This document shows positions 11,960 through 23,452 of a stretch of 64,000 nucleotides of DNA, in pieces. Numbering within the stretch: position 1 is the stretch's first letter; every line of letters begins with the position of its first letter. The notes below the pieces were generated by a model. It was not told the DNA's origin. It worked only from the letters and a program-made list of their open reading frames with translations, and searched no databases. The stretch is taken from contig QCXZ01000003.1 of the NCBI GenBank assembly GCA_025024175.1, positions 55,942,023 through 56,006,022 on the forward strand, read 5' to 3'. A program made the translations under genes and the position numbers. This DNA comes from Rhyzopertha dominica (taxonomy: Eukaryota > Arthropoda > Insecta > Coleoptera > Bostrichidae).

Positions 11960-12125
11960 TACCTACTCAAAGAACAGTTTCTACATCCGTATCATAAAAC
12001 GTCAGTTTTTATCGGTTTAATAATTGGCGTAGAGAAAGAGATTTAATCTTTAACAAAAAAATCTTGTTTACTGATGACTCGTGTTTTACAAGNAGAGGGG
12101 TAATTAACTCACAAATCAACAANAT
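11960..12125 (+). pseudogene. Mariner-like transposase, start of catalytic domain
   Basis: The forward frames give LHPYHKTSVFIG, then YRFNNWRRERDLIFNKKILF and TDDSCFT, then GVINSQIN. In the insect mariner-like group this is the P-YH---VQ region, FC-W, and the first catalytic aspartate motif (ILFTDE--FT, here ILFTDDSCFT). One N lies in the motif's downstream arm (12093). After about 12125 the homology stops abruptly and Penelope-like sequence follows, so the second and third catalytic residues are not here. Confidence 0.75.
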
Positions 12126-12600
12126 GAAAAGACTAGAACAATTGACCAATAGACAAAACGAAACATATGACACCACTAATAACACCGCTATATCTAAAGA
12201 GTTATTATTAAACAGCTTAAAACATAATAATTCCAAAACCAAAATGGCATTATCACAAAAAAGGAAACAATATAAAAACAAAATACGTTTAGCAAAAAGT
12301 TGATCAATAATAATATTAGTGCACTTTTAAACAACTAAAAATCCAACCTCCACGAATTTATGGATTGCCGAAGATCAATAAAGCAGATATCCAACTACGC
12401 CCAATCACCTCTTTGTATAAGTTATCCAAGTTCGTTACTTGATAATTAATAAAGTAACAAGAAATTAAGCTGCCCTTGGCACATGTATTTGCCGGATGGG
12501 ACATATTTTTTTAACACAATAAAGTCTGAGGAAGAATTCAGTTGAAGCTGAAACGTTACAACCAAAATGATATTGTTTTAGTTATTTGGCTGCTAGGTAG
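12126..12600 (+). pseudogene. Penelope-like element, RT start joined to 3' end
   Basis: Near 12340-12405 the frame reads PPRIYGLPKINKADIQLRPI, the RT1-RT2 region of Penelope-like elements (P-FYGLPKIHK--PLRPI). Only about 100 bp later, at 12520-12560, comes a GAGGAAGAATTCAGTTGAAG stretch leading into GAAACGTTACAACC, a typical Penelope 3' end. The core RT and the GIY-YIG domain between these landmarks are missing, so the copy has a large internal deletion. The Lys/Asn-rich frame at 12124-12303 may be its upstream part. It is inserted in the mariner-like relic. Confidence 0.7.
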
Positions 12601-13789
12601 GTACCAAAAACAACGTTATAATATCCTAAATATTTTTGCAAAGAAGACCCCAGAAGACCGCATATATTCGCGGCGGACGGAATATACAATAAGAGTGAGA
12701 GCAAATACTCCTAACGCGATTAGCAGGCATTTTACGCTCATTGTTTTAATCTGAACCGTGTATTGTTGCGTTCAGAGATTCGCCGAGTTTCTTATTTTTA
12801 GGTATGTTCGCAATGTGTCTACATAGTTCACATACGTAGCATATGTAGTATTTACCTCTTTTTTAATCGATCTGTTTAGATTGCAAAGGTTCTTTTCTCT
12901 TAGTGGGTAAGCTTCCCACTGCTTTAGCTACCTATTTTGGTAAAAAAAGACGTTAGTATCTGCAGATTGATCAATAAAAAATAGCTGTCTAACTAACACA
13001 TGGATGATTAACCGGAACGATACAGATGACGGCGATACTGAATGATCTATTCTTGTTCAAAAGATACAAATACTGGCCAATACTACAGTGTAATCATATT
13101 GAAGTAATCGTGAAAAAAAACATGTACTAGATTCTCACGAACTGTGTACACAAAAACTACTAAACCATTATATAAGCAACACTTCAAAGAAACTCTAAAG
13201 ACCAATAGTGTTTATCTTATGACGGGCCTATGCCTAAAAATAATCGGTTCTCATGATAAAGAAGGTCCATGCTAGATGTTTTATGAAAGGTAAATATCGC
13301 AAACGAGCTTTGCATGTCCACAGCACTCATAGACTAAGGCGAGGTACATGTGTAAAAGTTGGGAGAACGACGAAGAACTTATAAATGGCAAATTTGAAGT
13401 TACCTACGCTTTGTGAATATAAAAGGCCCTGGTACTACTGATTAGCATTATTTGGCATACACATCAATCACACAAATCAAAGTAATCCCTATACTCAAAA
13501 TCAATGTCTTCTGGAGTTCAATCACCAGAGAAGATGAACGTAATGTGAGGGTGATAAAAGAATATGACAAAGACGTAGACTGCTAAAGGCAGTATGAGAA
13601 TGTAAACCATAGTTTGAAAAAAAGTTGTGTNCTTGTACCAAATATTGTTGGTAACATACTTATAAGTATAGGCGACTGGAACATCCTCGCAATATTCAAT
13701 TTCAAGGCACGCAAGTTTGCCTAAAACCTACTTTGTTGAAAAGGTCCTTTTTTAAAACTGATTAAGTATAGAATAGTAGCAGGCTATTC
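12601..13789. other. Unassigned AT-rich DNA
   Basis: No coding motif is recognised. The frame at 12542-12754 is an extension of the Penelope 3' end and is not a gene. One N at 13631. Confidence 0.3.
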
Positions 13790-13880
13790 CAGTTTAGTTG
13801 GCCGTGCTGCCTGACGTTTCGCCACTGCTGTGGTAAGCATCTTCAAAACTGAGTTCATCGTGGGTGTAGTTATCTCCGTT
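13790..13880 (-). mobile_element. Penelope-like 3' end fragment
   Basis: The stretch contains TGACGTTTCGCCACTGCTGT followed by GGTAAGCATCTTCAAAACTG. On the minus strand this gives the SEDAYHS-like end with GGCGAAACGTCA that marks Penelope-like 3' ends. No coding domain remains. Confidence 0.55.
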
Positions 13881-16049
13881 CGAACACAAACTGAGTTTGT
13901 TGAAGCCTCAATCACAATGTATCAAAATGAAGAATGCATAAATTTTAATAGAAATCAATCATGCGATGCATGACTAAAAGATCTGACGAACAAATGGAGA
14001 CACTACAAGGAAGATTTATAAGGTAAAGAATAAATTCGAGGAACCATAATTTTGAACGCGGAAACTGCATGTCAGGCAGATGGAAGCGGATACCGCTTAG
14101 TGTGGAGCATTAAAACATGGTTAGAAGCACAATTGAAGGCATATTTTTTTGCACAGTATAACCAAACCATAAGCTGGAAGTAGACAATCATGAATGTCAG
14201 AATCAAATCTTTAACAAACTTTTGAGCAATCACGTAAAAATATGTGTGCACAAAGGCCTTCGAGATATTAATTCTTTTCCGAGGTAGACCTCACATCCTT
14301 TAGTTTTATTTGTTATTTAACCTATGGTATCTTTTAGAGGTTTGGTCGACCTAATACTCGTATAAACTAATACTGACAATAAAAACTGAATACAAAACGA
14401 CTTTGTGATACAACGAATTCATTCTAATTCAAAATAAATATACCAAAATTCCAACGACGAACGGTTGCATCCCAGTTTACGATGCGTTGGAAATATAAAG
14501 CTTACAAGTACGTACACATAACATACAATTTAAATTTGATAATCAGAATTAATTTGAAGATATACTGCAGCCACACGGACGTGATTCCAAGCAATCATTC
14601 CTCCAATCGCAATTGCGTGCATCTCCTTAGTTTCGTTCTTCTCGTTTCCATCTTTCGCAATAGCTTACATGCAGGTCAAAAGATCACGGCAATAAGAAGA
14701 GCTAATTTATGATGTTGGTATGATTACATCTCCCGTTCGCGACGTACCACGATTCACTAGGCACATAATATGCGAGAGCGTTCGGAAAAAAGTCATTTCA
14801 CACACACTGAACAACGGCTCCGTTGAAGAAAAAAATGCTTTCCCTAGCAGCTGATCACGGATAGCTTGACTGGTCACTACGAAATTTGATTTAGAGGATA
14901 TGCGGAGACATACGGAAATCTGAAGCGATGCCTGAAATTATTGATGATGTCAGTAAAAAGGAACATTATAGCAAAATCACAAAATCAATCGAATGCGACT
15001 TGCGTATCTTTGCAATACAACAGCAATCATTTAATCACTAATTGCCTCCCTGTAAAGCCTGCATGTCAACGGAAGGGTACCGTATATTACAAAACGGTTC
15101 ATTGTGGTTCATTTTTCGGAAAACAAAGTAATAATGAGACTGAATAACTGCCAGTACTTTGTCCGGAGCACACCAATCTGCACGTAATACGTTCACTGTT
15201 ACATAAATTAGATGTATTATTCTGTCGATTACGTCAATCAAAGAGCAAACTGCTCTGTTATTTTCAATTATACGTAACTGCATTGAAGTTATGCCACTGC
15301 TGTGCGGCTCAAAATATGCTGTATTGTAAAAAGATAAAAGGTATACTTACATATCGGAACTGAAGGCACACGACTATTACAAATATTAAAGAGCAGGCTT
15401 ACCTGAAAGGAAAGAAAAAAAATTACTACAAAATAGTGCGGATCATTCACATTCGCCTTATTTTATATTTTAAGTTCCTATTATTAGAACATGTATATTT
15501 CTTTAGCAAAAAAAACAGGTGATTTGAATAACCTCCACTTCCTACAAGGGATGCAAAGCCACGGCCTAATTTTTTAAATCTAAAGCCATCAATCTTGCCA
15601 GGAAAACCCGTACATCTACCTGTTGGTGATGGAAAAGGCAGGGTTCGCCTGTCCGATCTGCACCTGTGCATGTTGCCCGTCTTACCTTTTTTGGAACGCA
15701 AATGCACGGCTGTCAACGCATAAAATATGGAGCACTTAAACAATATTGGCGATTTAGCCTACCCAAGGAAACTTACTGGAGGCGGATAGTAAACTGCCTT
15801 CTGATGTAGAATTCTGAAAGTATATGTGTACACCAGTACGCTAATGACAATAATTTCAACTCCATTTTAGATCTTTGGAGTTGATAGCTAACGATGTAGC
15901 TGCTCCATAAATATATATAAATTAGTCACAATCAGATCTATAGGATGCTGAATATAGCAGAAATTAATCCATTTAACTTACTGCAATTCCGAAGGATTCG
16001 GTAAAGCGATTTGACTTGGATTAAGTATGCTTCACATCTTATTCAACTG
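13881..16049. other. Unassigned sequence, no gene supported
   Basis: The frames at 14482-14712, 14941-15147, 15038-15283 and 15447-15743 have no known motif. The last (minus, 98 codons) contains a donor-like AAAAAAGGTAAGAC near 15690, but no acceptor partner is evident. I leave it unassigned. Confidence 0.25.
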
Positions 16050-16400
16050 TTCAATATTTAGGTAACTCTGAAGGCTTTCACGGCCGGCAATATTATTATT
16101 ATTATTACTGTTGTTATTCGGGCGTAATGGCCGTGGCCAAAGAGATGATAACCTTGACGTTTCACCCAAGATTGTGTAGGGCATCTTCAGAAAGAAGTTC
16201 AGCGCTCGTCCGCAGCTAACCAATAACCAATGCACAACTGACACTGGCTCTGCTTTCTGCTATCTGGTATCTGACAGGAACTTAATATGTACCGGTGAGA
16301 TCATTAAACCAGGTTGCTACTCTCTGATTTGCCGGTGCCCTGTAAGGCTTGACTCTGGCGTCCTTAAGGACAATCAGGCATGTTCTTTTTGTCTGTTACT
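16050..16400 (-). mobile_element. Penelope-like 3' end fragment with ATT tract
   Basis: The plus strand contains TTCACGGCCGGCAATATT, an ATT tract, GGCGTAATGGCCGTGGCC and CTTGACGTTTCACCCAAG followed by GGCATCTTCAGAAAG. Read on the minus strand this is a Penelope-like 3' end: a CTGAAGATGCC stretch, GGTGAAACGTCAAG, then a short repeat and GCCGGCCGTGAAAGCC. The sequence to about 16380 is likely also part of the element. Confidence 0.65.
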
Positions 16401-17950
16401 TATAGTAAGAAATTAAAGTCAAACCATTTTTAATTGGCGTTTATGCAACCGAAAACGTAGCTTAGCTGGCCTTTAAGAAATGTGCTACATCCACAATAAA
16501 AGGAAATGAGTGGTCTAGTGGATCTATACATACGGCCAATGTATAAAAAGCCCAGTCAAAAGACTGGGGCCTAATGTAGTAATCCTCCGATAGTAATATC
16601 TTACAAGTTGCCGGACTATGTGTGCTTCATACGTGATCTATTTGTTCTATTATGTTGCCCGACTGTCTGGCATTATAAATGTGCTATCATATCCGTCACC
16701 TATGTAGAGACCGAGTGTGGTAGTGGTAAAAAAGTAATATGTATAATAAACAGAATTATTCGAAGCTAACCAATAAGGACCTATTTACGCCTATTTCTGT
16801 CTTGGACCACTTCATTTTGAGTGTTAAATAAAAAACTTTTTCTCATCAAGCAGCATTATCAAAGATTCGAGATCACATGATAATCAACGACTGAGAAAAA
16901 TAGTTCTCTTTTAAATAGACAAGCAAGAGAAAAGAAAAAACCGCTGCAAATTGAATCAACACTTCTTGTTTGCTTTTAGATCAGAAATTTGATTTTTTAT
17001 ATAATAGCAAAATTTTAAAAAATCATGTTAACAGGGTCCAAAATCCAGTTTTTTGGAAATATTTCGAAAAAGTCAAAATTATTTTTTTAATATTTTCACT
17101 TTTTGAATATATTAAATATTTTCGGAGATATTTAAGAAAAACAGTTTTTTAAGTGACGCTTTTTTGCTAATACCTTCTAAACAGCTTGCTGCACGCGCAA
17201 TCATATTACTAATCACATACTAAAAGGAATAAAAATTGCAAAAAGGGTAGTAACCCCCCCCAATTTAATTCCCTTCCTATATCCTACTTTCCCCAAAAAT
17301 AATAGGTAGCTTTCAGTAGTTGAGATTTATATGTACGCCAAATTTCAAGTTCATATGTTAAGTCTTTCGAAAGTTATCGTATCCACACAGAGACAAGAAA
17401 TTTTTTGATCAAATTTTGTTTGTGGACGTTTTCGAGCATTTTAAACCGATTGAGTTAATAAAAAAATTTTGAAAATTTTTTTCGCTATACAATCCGTGAC
17501 ATGTCAAAGTAAAAACAGTAAAATCAAACGATTAAGTATTTTCTTAAATTTACGTTATAATAAATACGTATATGAAACTTCATAAATTTGAAAAGGAGTG
17601 TTGTTTCATATAACACTGAACCGCGAAAGCAATGGATTGTTGTAGCTTGAAAAGTGTGAATCACCTAAATAAATCAAAGACATTATGATCAACTTCGATT
17701 CTAGGTACTTATTTGTTAACAAATGTATTGTTGAAATTTACTGAAAGTGTATTTTTATACATAAATATTTACAATATCAAGTACACATTTTAAGTGGTTT
17801 AAAGTTTTTTGATCATCTCTGAACACTTACCTGTTTCTTGTCAGCAATTTATCTAAGAGCTGCATGAGTTCAATGAGGGTAGATCTAAAGCCACTAAAAC
17901 ATTTTGTTTCCAAAATTTTACATATATATAACTCAGAATCAGAAAATTGC
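16401..17950. other. AT-rich non-coding DNA, possible transposon non-coding part
   Basis: The 16970-17470 interval has alternating poly-A and poly-T runs and a GGGTAGTAACCCCCCCC stretch, of the kind seen in untranslated parts of insect transposons. I recognise no protein and can set no ends. Confidence 0.3.
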
Positions 17951-17954
17951 ATTG

Positions 17955-18045
17955 ATCCTTATCTATACCAATATTACAAAAGCTTTTGATAAAGTTAATG
18001 AGTATCGGCTACTTCGTAAGCATGAATTCGTGGGCCTTCGTTGTT
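17955..18045 (+). pseudogene. LINE RT motif A fragment
   Basis: The forward frame reads YTNITKAFDKVNEYRLLRKH then EFVGLRC and a stop. This matches RT motif A of Jockey/CR1-type LINEs (D--KAFD-V-H--LL-KL---G), with the catalytic aspartate of the D-TKAFD context replaced by N. Only about 25 residues are preserved, and it abuts a Penelope RT piece of opposite orientation. Confidence 0.6.
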
Positions 18046-18295
18046 GAGTTAGTTGCGATCTTTTCTTACATTAAGAAGGCAAGTTGTTAGGATAGATAAT
18101 ATTGTGAATTTTATCAGAATGTTGGGAATTAGGGTTATCAAGAAATCAGAGCCGTAAGACCAAATAATAAATGTGTCGTCGACATAACTGTTTCCACGAA
18201 TTTTGCAGTTCTTTTGTAAAGCACATTCCATCTGATTAGAAAAGAATACAGGACCGTCATCATTTGCATGCGCGATTTGCACGTCATAACCAGTG
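18046..18295 (-). pseudogene. Penelope-like RT fragment (catalytic block)
   Basis: The minus-strand frame contains NSYVDDTFIIWSYGSDFLIT followed by LIPNILIKFTI. RYVDDTFVIWP-G---L--FL--LN-IH--I-FT is the catalytic block of Penelope-like RTs, so the YVDD aspartates are preserved. Upstream, QIAHANDDGPVFFSNQMECA and LQKNCKIRG correspond to the stretch between RT motifs B and C. Only about 80 codons remain, ending shortly after the FT block. It is probably independent of the Penelope ends at 13.8 and 16.1 kb. Confidence 0.7.
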
Positions 18296-18429
18296 TCGCC
18301 ATCGTTAATAGGGGTCAGTTAATAGGTTGCAGTACCATATGCAGCATACATCAAAATTGAAGGATATATTATACAGACAAAACACTAATAATAAAGAAAC
18401 CATGCTGTATAAACTTATAAACAGTAAAT

Positions 18430-18600
18430 ACCAAACGCGCTAATAAAAACACACTGACCGTCTACTCTAAATGAAACGCGAACGTTCAATTAGACGAATG
18501 CTAGCACGCCACTGAATGGTATCGTTACCTAGCAACGGTTGGTGTCGCGTGCGAAAAATGGTTTGTGCGCATGACGTCATTGATGATGCCCTGTGTTCTT
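18430..18600. promoter_or_regulatory. X-box and CRE palindrome cluster
   Basis: GTTACCTAGCAAC at 18524-18536 fits the RFX-factor X-box pattern (RYYNYY, 1-3 bp, RRNRAC) exactly. ATGACGTCAT at 18571-18580 is a full CRE palindrome. The region 18430-19230 is less AT-rich than its surroundings. X-boxes mark promoters of cilium genes in insects, but I see no convincing first exon nearby, so this remains a motif-level call. Confidence 0.35.
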
Positions 18601-19333
18601 CTCTATTCAGATAAAGTGTATCGAAGAAATTTGTCAATAATTAAACAAAATTATTTTGCTCCCACTCTTTAGACAGATATAACGGCAGATGTATTCAGTA
18701 TCTCCGAAAACTTTCCGTTGTAATGCAAGTGTAATTCAATCCAGGATCTTTACGACTTTCCTAAATCTTAATTTCTTTTGAACCGTATGATATAAAAATG
18801 TGTTACCCCGTTACAACGGTTAGAAACAATTCTGAACCTCACTTGTCTCCCAAACGGATACCGTCCCATCCAAAGGGAATCATTTCCTTTGCTCACATCT
18901 TTGCGTGTCGTCATTACGAAAGCTTGCACCTCGCCAACTACGTACTGTTTAAANTTCATAGTTCTTTGTTTATGTGGACCTCTTGTCGGGCATACCCATA
19001 AAATTATCAGCTGTTACCGTCGCTCATAGCAAGTGGAAGCGAGCACGAGAGCCTCTCCACTTTGCATTTTACTCCGAACTCTCCGTTATAGCGGAACTTT
19101 GTTCGATAAGCTCAATACGGGAGTGCACGGCATGTGGTTCCTCTGTCAGTGAACACTGGCACAAGTTCGGCCCAGTCACGTAGTTAACGGCCGAGCACTG
19201 CAAAATGGATATCAACGTGAAGCTCGTGCCAGATTAATGTTGAAACTGAAAGTAATCGCGACCAAATATAAGTATTTACCCGAATTTTTCACTTTGTTTA
19301 ATGTTACAGAGCCTTCGGAGTAATCAAAATTTA
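18601..19333. other. Higher-complexity DNA of unknown function
   Basis: Frames at 18768-18959 (minus), 18798-19001 and 18974-19183 (plus) have balanced composition but no motif I know. One N at 18954. The composition makes host sequence more likely here than decayed transposon, but no splice structure is evident. Confidence 0.25.
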
Positions 19334-20760
19334 ACTCTAACTTGGCAAATATTACCTATTACATACTGAAAACGCAATCAATAACGATCCGCGCAAATTT
19401 TGGTCGTTTATTCAAAGGAAGAAAGGTAACACCAGAATTCCTCGCGTCATGCGCTTTAACGATCGTGAAATTTCAAATCCACAAGACATTGTCAATTCTT
19501 TTGGAGTCTTTTTTAATAGTGTTTTTCGTCAATCCTTTAACTTAAAAGCAAAAATCTATCCAACGTCTGTCTCCTTGAATCACTTTACTGAGAATGAAAT
19601 TTTAAATGCATTAAAGAACTCTAAAAATTCAATAACTGCTGGTGTAGATGGAATACTTTGTTTTCTTTTAAAAGACTGTGCCTCAATTTTTACAACTCCT
19701 CTGTATTATATTTTCAACCTTATACTTCAAACATCAAAATTTCCAGAGCTCTGGAAGTCAACCTACGTATGGCCTATATTAAAAAATGGTAACATCAATA
19801 ATATTGAAAACTATCGGCCAATCTCACTTCTATTTATCAACGACCTACCAGATTCATTAAATTGTTATAAATTATTGTTTGCAGACGACCTTAAATTATT
19901 CACTAACGTTTCTTCTTCAGACAACTGTTTGATCATTCAAAACGACTTAAATTCTTAACAAAGTGGTGTGATCTGAATGGATTTGATTTAAATATTCCAA
20001 AATGCAATGTACTTTCGTTCACTCGTAGACATAATATATTACTTTATCAATGTCAAATCAGTAATGAAGTCCTAAATAGAATCAATAAGTTTAAGGATCT
20101 CGGGGCCGTGTTTGATCAAAAGTTTACGTTTAACGACCATATCATAGATATAATTGCAAAATCATACGATTCTGATGGTTTCATTTATAGAAATTGTAAG
20201 GAATATTATATTGTTCTCTTATTCGTACTAGGCTAGAATATGCGGCGCTAATATGATTTCCTATTTATAGATGTAATATAGATCAACTTGAATATGTACA
20301 AAGAAAATTTCTTAAATTTTTGTCATTTTTAACCGATGGTTTTTTCCGCCGAGAGGCAGTGATCACCAAATTCTTTTAAGCAGGTTTAATTTTGCTTCAT
20401 TGGAAACTCGCCGTACTTGTATTATTGACGCATTTCTTTATAATCTAGTTAACCATAATTTAGATTGTAGTTGGTTGCTTGAGAAGATTAACTATGCTGT
20501 GCCCCGTGTCAGTTCTCGTCAGAACCTAACCTTTTCCTATTTTACTGGTCGATCAAATGTGTTTCTAAGATCGCCAATAGTACTTATTTGCTGCCATTTT
20601 AACTTTATTTGTAGTTCTTGCGATATACACTATAACTCTAAATCCTTTATTTTACACCAAATTGTTAAATATGTTAATTCCTAGTACGTTTTCAGTTACC
20701 CTGTATATTATGCTTATTTTGTTGGGTTAAGGTATTATTATTATTCCAATATGTATTTAT
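19334..20760 (+). pseudogene. Jockey-type LINE ORF2 relic with internal deletion
   Basis: Frames give the region before RT (NDREISNPQDIVNSFGVFFN), the RT entry (ENEILNALKNSKNSITAGVD), FPELWKSTYVWPILKNGN, and ENYRPISLL. This is joined directly to FINDLPDSLNCYKLLFADDL, which belongs some 130 residues later. The joint is near 19830 and removes RT motifs A and B while keeping the reading frame. FADD is intact. Further on, NKFKDLGAVFDQKFTFNDHI (thumb) and, in 20400-20684, the C-terminal region starting SLETRR follow after several frame breaks. Jockey clade is the best fit. The sequence after 20700 is probably the 3' UTR. Confidence 0.85.
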
Positions 20761-22874
20761 TTAGTTTATTTTGTCCCCATAACAATGTGTTACACTTCAT
20801 GTTATTTTTCTAACTGTAATTTACTTGTTATTACATATAAGATGATGCCAGATACCAAAGAACAAAACATTTATCAAAAACTCACTTAATATACTACTCT
20901 TAATGCAGAACAGCATATACCAACAGAATAAACAAACACAATACAATCCACTTTTCTTGTTTCAATCAGATTTGCTAAGTATTATTGCCTTCCATAAAAC
21001 AACAAAATTTTCAAAATGTATCCACTACATATATATAATGGAAAATATCCAAATGTTTAAAACATTTATCTTTAAAAATATACACAAACCTCCAAAAGTA
21101 GTATCTCTTCTTTAGTTGTAACTGTACCCATGCTTGAGAGAATACAAATATGGAATATTTACTACATCAATAACTATACATGGTGACTGCTGCAATGCAG
21201 TATCTGTTTCATATCACCTAATGGGATTGAAATAGTTGTATCAACAAATTCATTCGCAACATGATTGTTTCCTGCGGTTGATTGCGGTTTAATCGTCATA
21301 CCAAAATGCCCTTTGTCGTTATAGGCAATGGACAATGCAACTTTAGCAAAACCTATTGTGTTAAAGCGGCTGAAGAGTTTCAGGGTGCAAGCGATTTAGA
21401 ACAATAGGTGTCCAATTTACCAGAACAATCATCCATTAACGATAGTAGCTGTGATACGTACTGGATGTAAACAAACGGTTGCATTCTCGTGCGCAGTTTC
21501 ATGTCAAATCTGATTTTCTCGCAATAATGAGGTATAATTGATTAATTATCCTTTGTTAACAATGTTCCAGTCACACGTACACAGCGTTAATACCGTATTT
21601 AATCAATTAGGTACAGACAACTGCATAAAACAAATTTAGCACGTACTAAACTAACGAATTCATTATAGAATATGTTAAGTTTTTATAAAACGTATTGAGA
21701 GTACTCGTATATGGTAAACTTCTATTATAAATGATCATGAGCATGGGTAAGTGCCCTAGGAAGCTAATATTTTTATTTATTCAGTTGTTTCAAGGCTTAG
21801 GACAAAAAAGTATTCCGAAAAAAAGATGTAGGTACCTATTGCGATTTNATGCTGAAAACTTAAGTAATAAAAAGTTTGAATCTGGACAAATATTTTGAAT
21901 TACTTACAGTGAATGTCTAAAGTCTCTTCCCTTACCATATTAACTTACGAACGCGTTAGGTTAGTAGATTAGGACAAAATGCAGGTAATATCGTTGAAAA
22001 ATTGTCTCCTTTTTCAAGTGCCCCCACAGTCGCTACCAACTGAAAATTTTTAAGTAGCAAGGGAGGTGGTCAGTCATGTTGAACCTCACTTAGAAGTCAC
22101 TTGCATTATCTACATAAGTGCATTCATTAAACCGATTAGAAAGTTGGGGTTCGTCTGATATTCTGCATAAAACCGGCATATACGAATAGATAGAGGTGGT
22201 GTTAAAACTTCACGTTACTATGATCACCATAAGCCAGGAGGAATATGGTGGTGATGTCAAAACAAGATTCATTATAGAACGGTGCAATGATCCATCTATG
22301 AAGAGTTTAATTTAACATTATAAAGAAGTAGTTATTGATCATCTTCTCGCTACTTTGTTATAATTACAAACGTACCATAGCCCTTATGGCCTGCAATAAA
22401 TTACTCGTAATTTCAAATTAAAATTACATGACAGTTCAAATAAAGGAATAAATTTAAAATTTTCCAAATCTATAAAATATCTAGAAAGTTAAATTTTTGC
22501 GATTTGCTACCAATATGCAAAGCTTTAACAAAATTTAAGGTGACAGCATGATTTGTAAACCATAAATGATTAATCAAGGAGTTTCTTATTATATCACTGT
22601 TATTTTCCCTTTCATAATGCTGCGGGTATTTCTTGTTTCCAACTATAAATAATCTTTATTTATCCAATATAAGCAGCACTGCAAACATTACATGTATTAT
22701 TTTATACATCAAAATGGTTTAAAACATTAACCTTATCATTAGTGTGGATTAGCTTGTAAGATATGTTGACTGCAAATAAAATTAATATAATGTTCTGTGA
22801 AGCTCCACCTACGAAACTAATGTTATTTTAAAGATTCGAATTTTAATGGTAATGAAAAAATTTTAAAAGCAGTT
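20761..22874. other. AT-rich DNA, mostly featureless
   Basis: Apart from the minus-strand frame at 21174-21395 and the tail of the LINE near 20761, no gene or transposon motif is seen. One N at 21848. Confidence 0.3.
21174..21395 (-). other. Unassigned 73-codon open frame
   Basis: A minus frame without an initiating ATG reads through 73 codons, including FAKVALSIAYNDKGHFGMTI and GNNHVANEFVDTTISIPLGD. Composition is protein-like rather than AT-driven. A shifted frame just upstream (WTPIVLNRLHPETLQPL) is also open, suggesting one older coding stretch with a frameshift. I recognise no family. Confidence 0.2.
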
Positions 22875-23452
22875 AAAATATAAGTAGAAATTTAGATGGC
22901 AATACCATGTCTTAACAGGTACAACCTCCTAAAGGAAGTGATCTGTAGCCTGACAAATTGGCATGCACCTGCACCCCATGGCACTTTTCGCAAGCGGGCA
23001 AGAACCGACATACATTAAAATGCATGTCTATGCTGTGCTGTCTGCACCTCAACCAACTGCATGTAGACACCTATTTCGCTATCATTATAGCGCATCGGTG
23101 CAATTTAGATCTAGTGCAGCCAGCACGGCATAGAACTGGTTTTGCCTTTATACCAAAGGCTTGGTATGATGTAAGTAAGAATTTAGATGGCAATGCCATC
23201 TGTCAGCATTACACTGCCATGATGACCAAACCACCTAGTTGCCTTAACGGGTACTACCTCCTAAAGGAAGTGACCTGTAGCATGAAAACTTGACCAAGCC
23301 TTTAGTATAAAGGCAAAACCAGTTATTGCCGTGCTGTCTGCACTTAACCTAAACTGCACTGATGAGCTATAATGATAGCGAAATAGATCTATCTGCAGTT
23401 AGTTGCGGTTCAGACAGCACAGCATATATATGCATTTTGAAGCATTTAATAT
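22875..23452. mobile_element. Modular hairpin repeat, copy 1 (A-B-A-B')
   Basis: Two modules alternate. Module A (AATTTAGATGGCAATGCCAT through CTCCTAAAGGAAGTGA and CTGTAGC) occurs deleted at about 22888-22955 and full length at 23171-23285. Module B (AAATGCATGTCTATGCTGTG through ACTGGTTTTGCCTTTATACC) occurs at 23015-23166 and again inverted at 23293-23444. The B pair forms inverted arms of about 155 bp around the full A module. The frame at 22958-23293 is only a product of this repeat. A partial second copy is at 30909-31265. I know no family name for it. Confidence 0.85.

Noticed and set aside
15447..15743. 98-codon minus frame with a donor-like GTAAGAC
   Set aside because: Donor without a partner acceptor and no homology that I recognise.
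20695..20710. TTACCCTGTATA resembling an inverse CAGGGTG end
   Set aside because: It lies in the probable LINE 3' UTR and has no partner end at a sensible distance.
22958..23293. 111-codon open frame
   Set aside because: It lies wholly within the modular hairpin repeat and spans its modules. It shows no protein motif.
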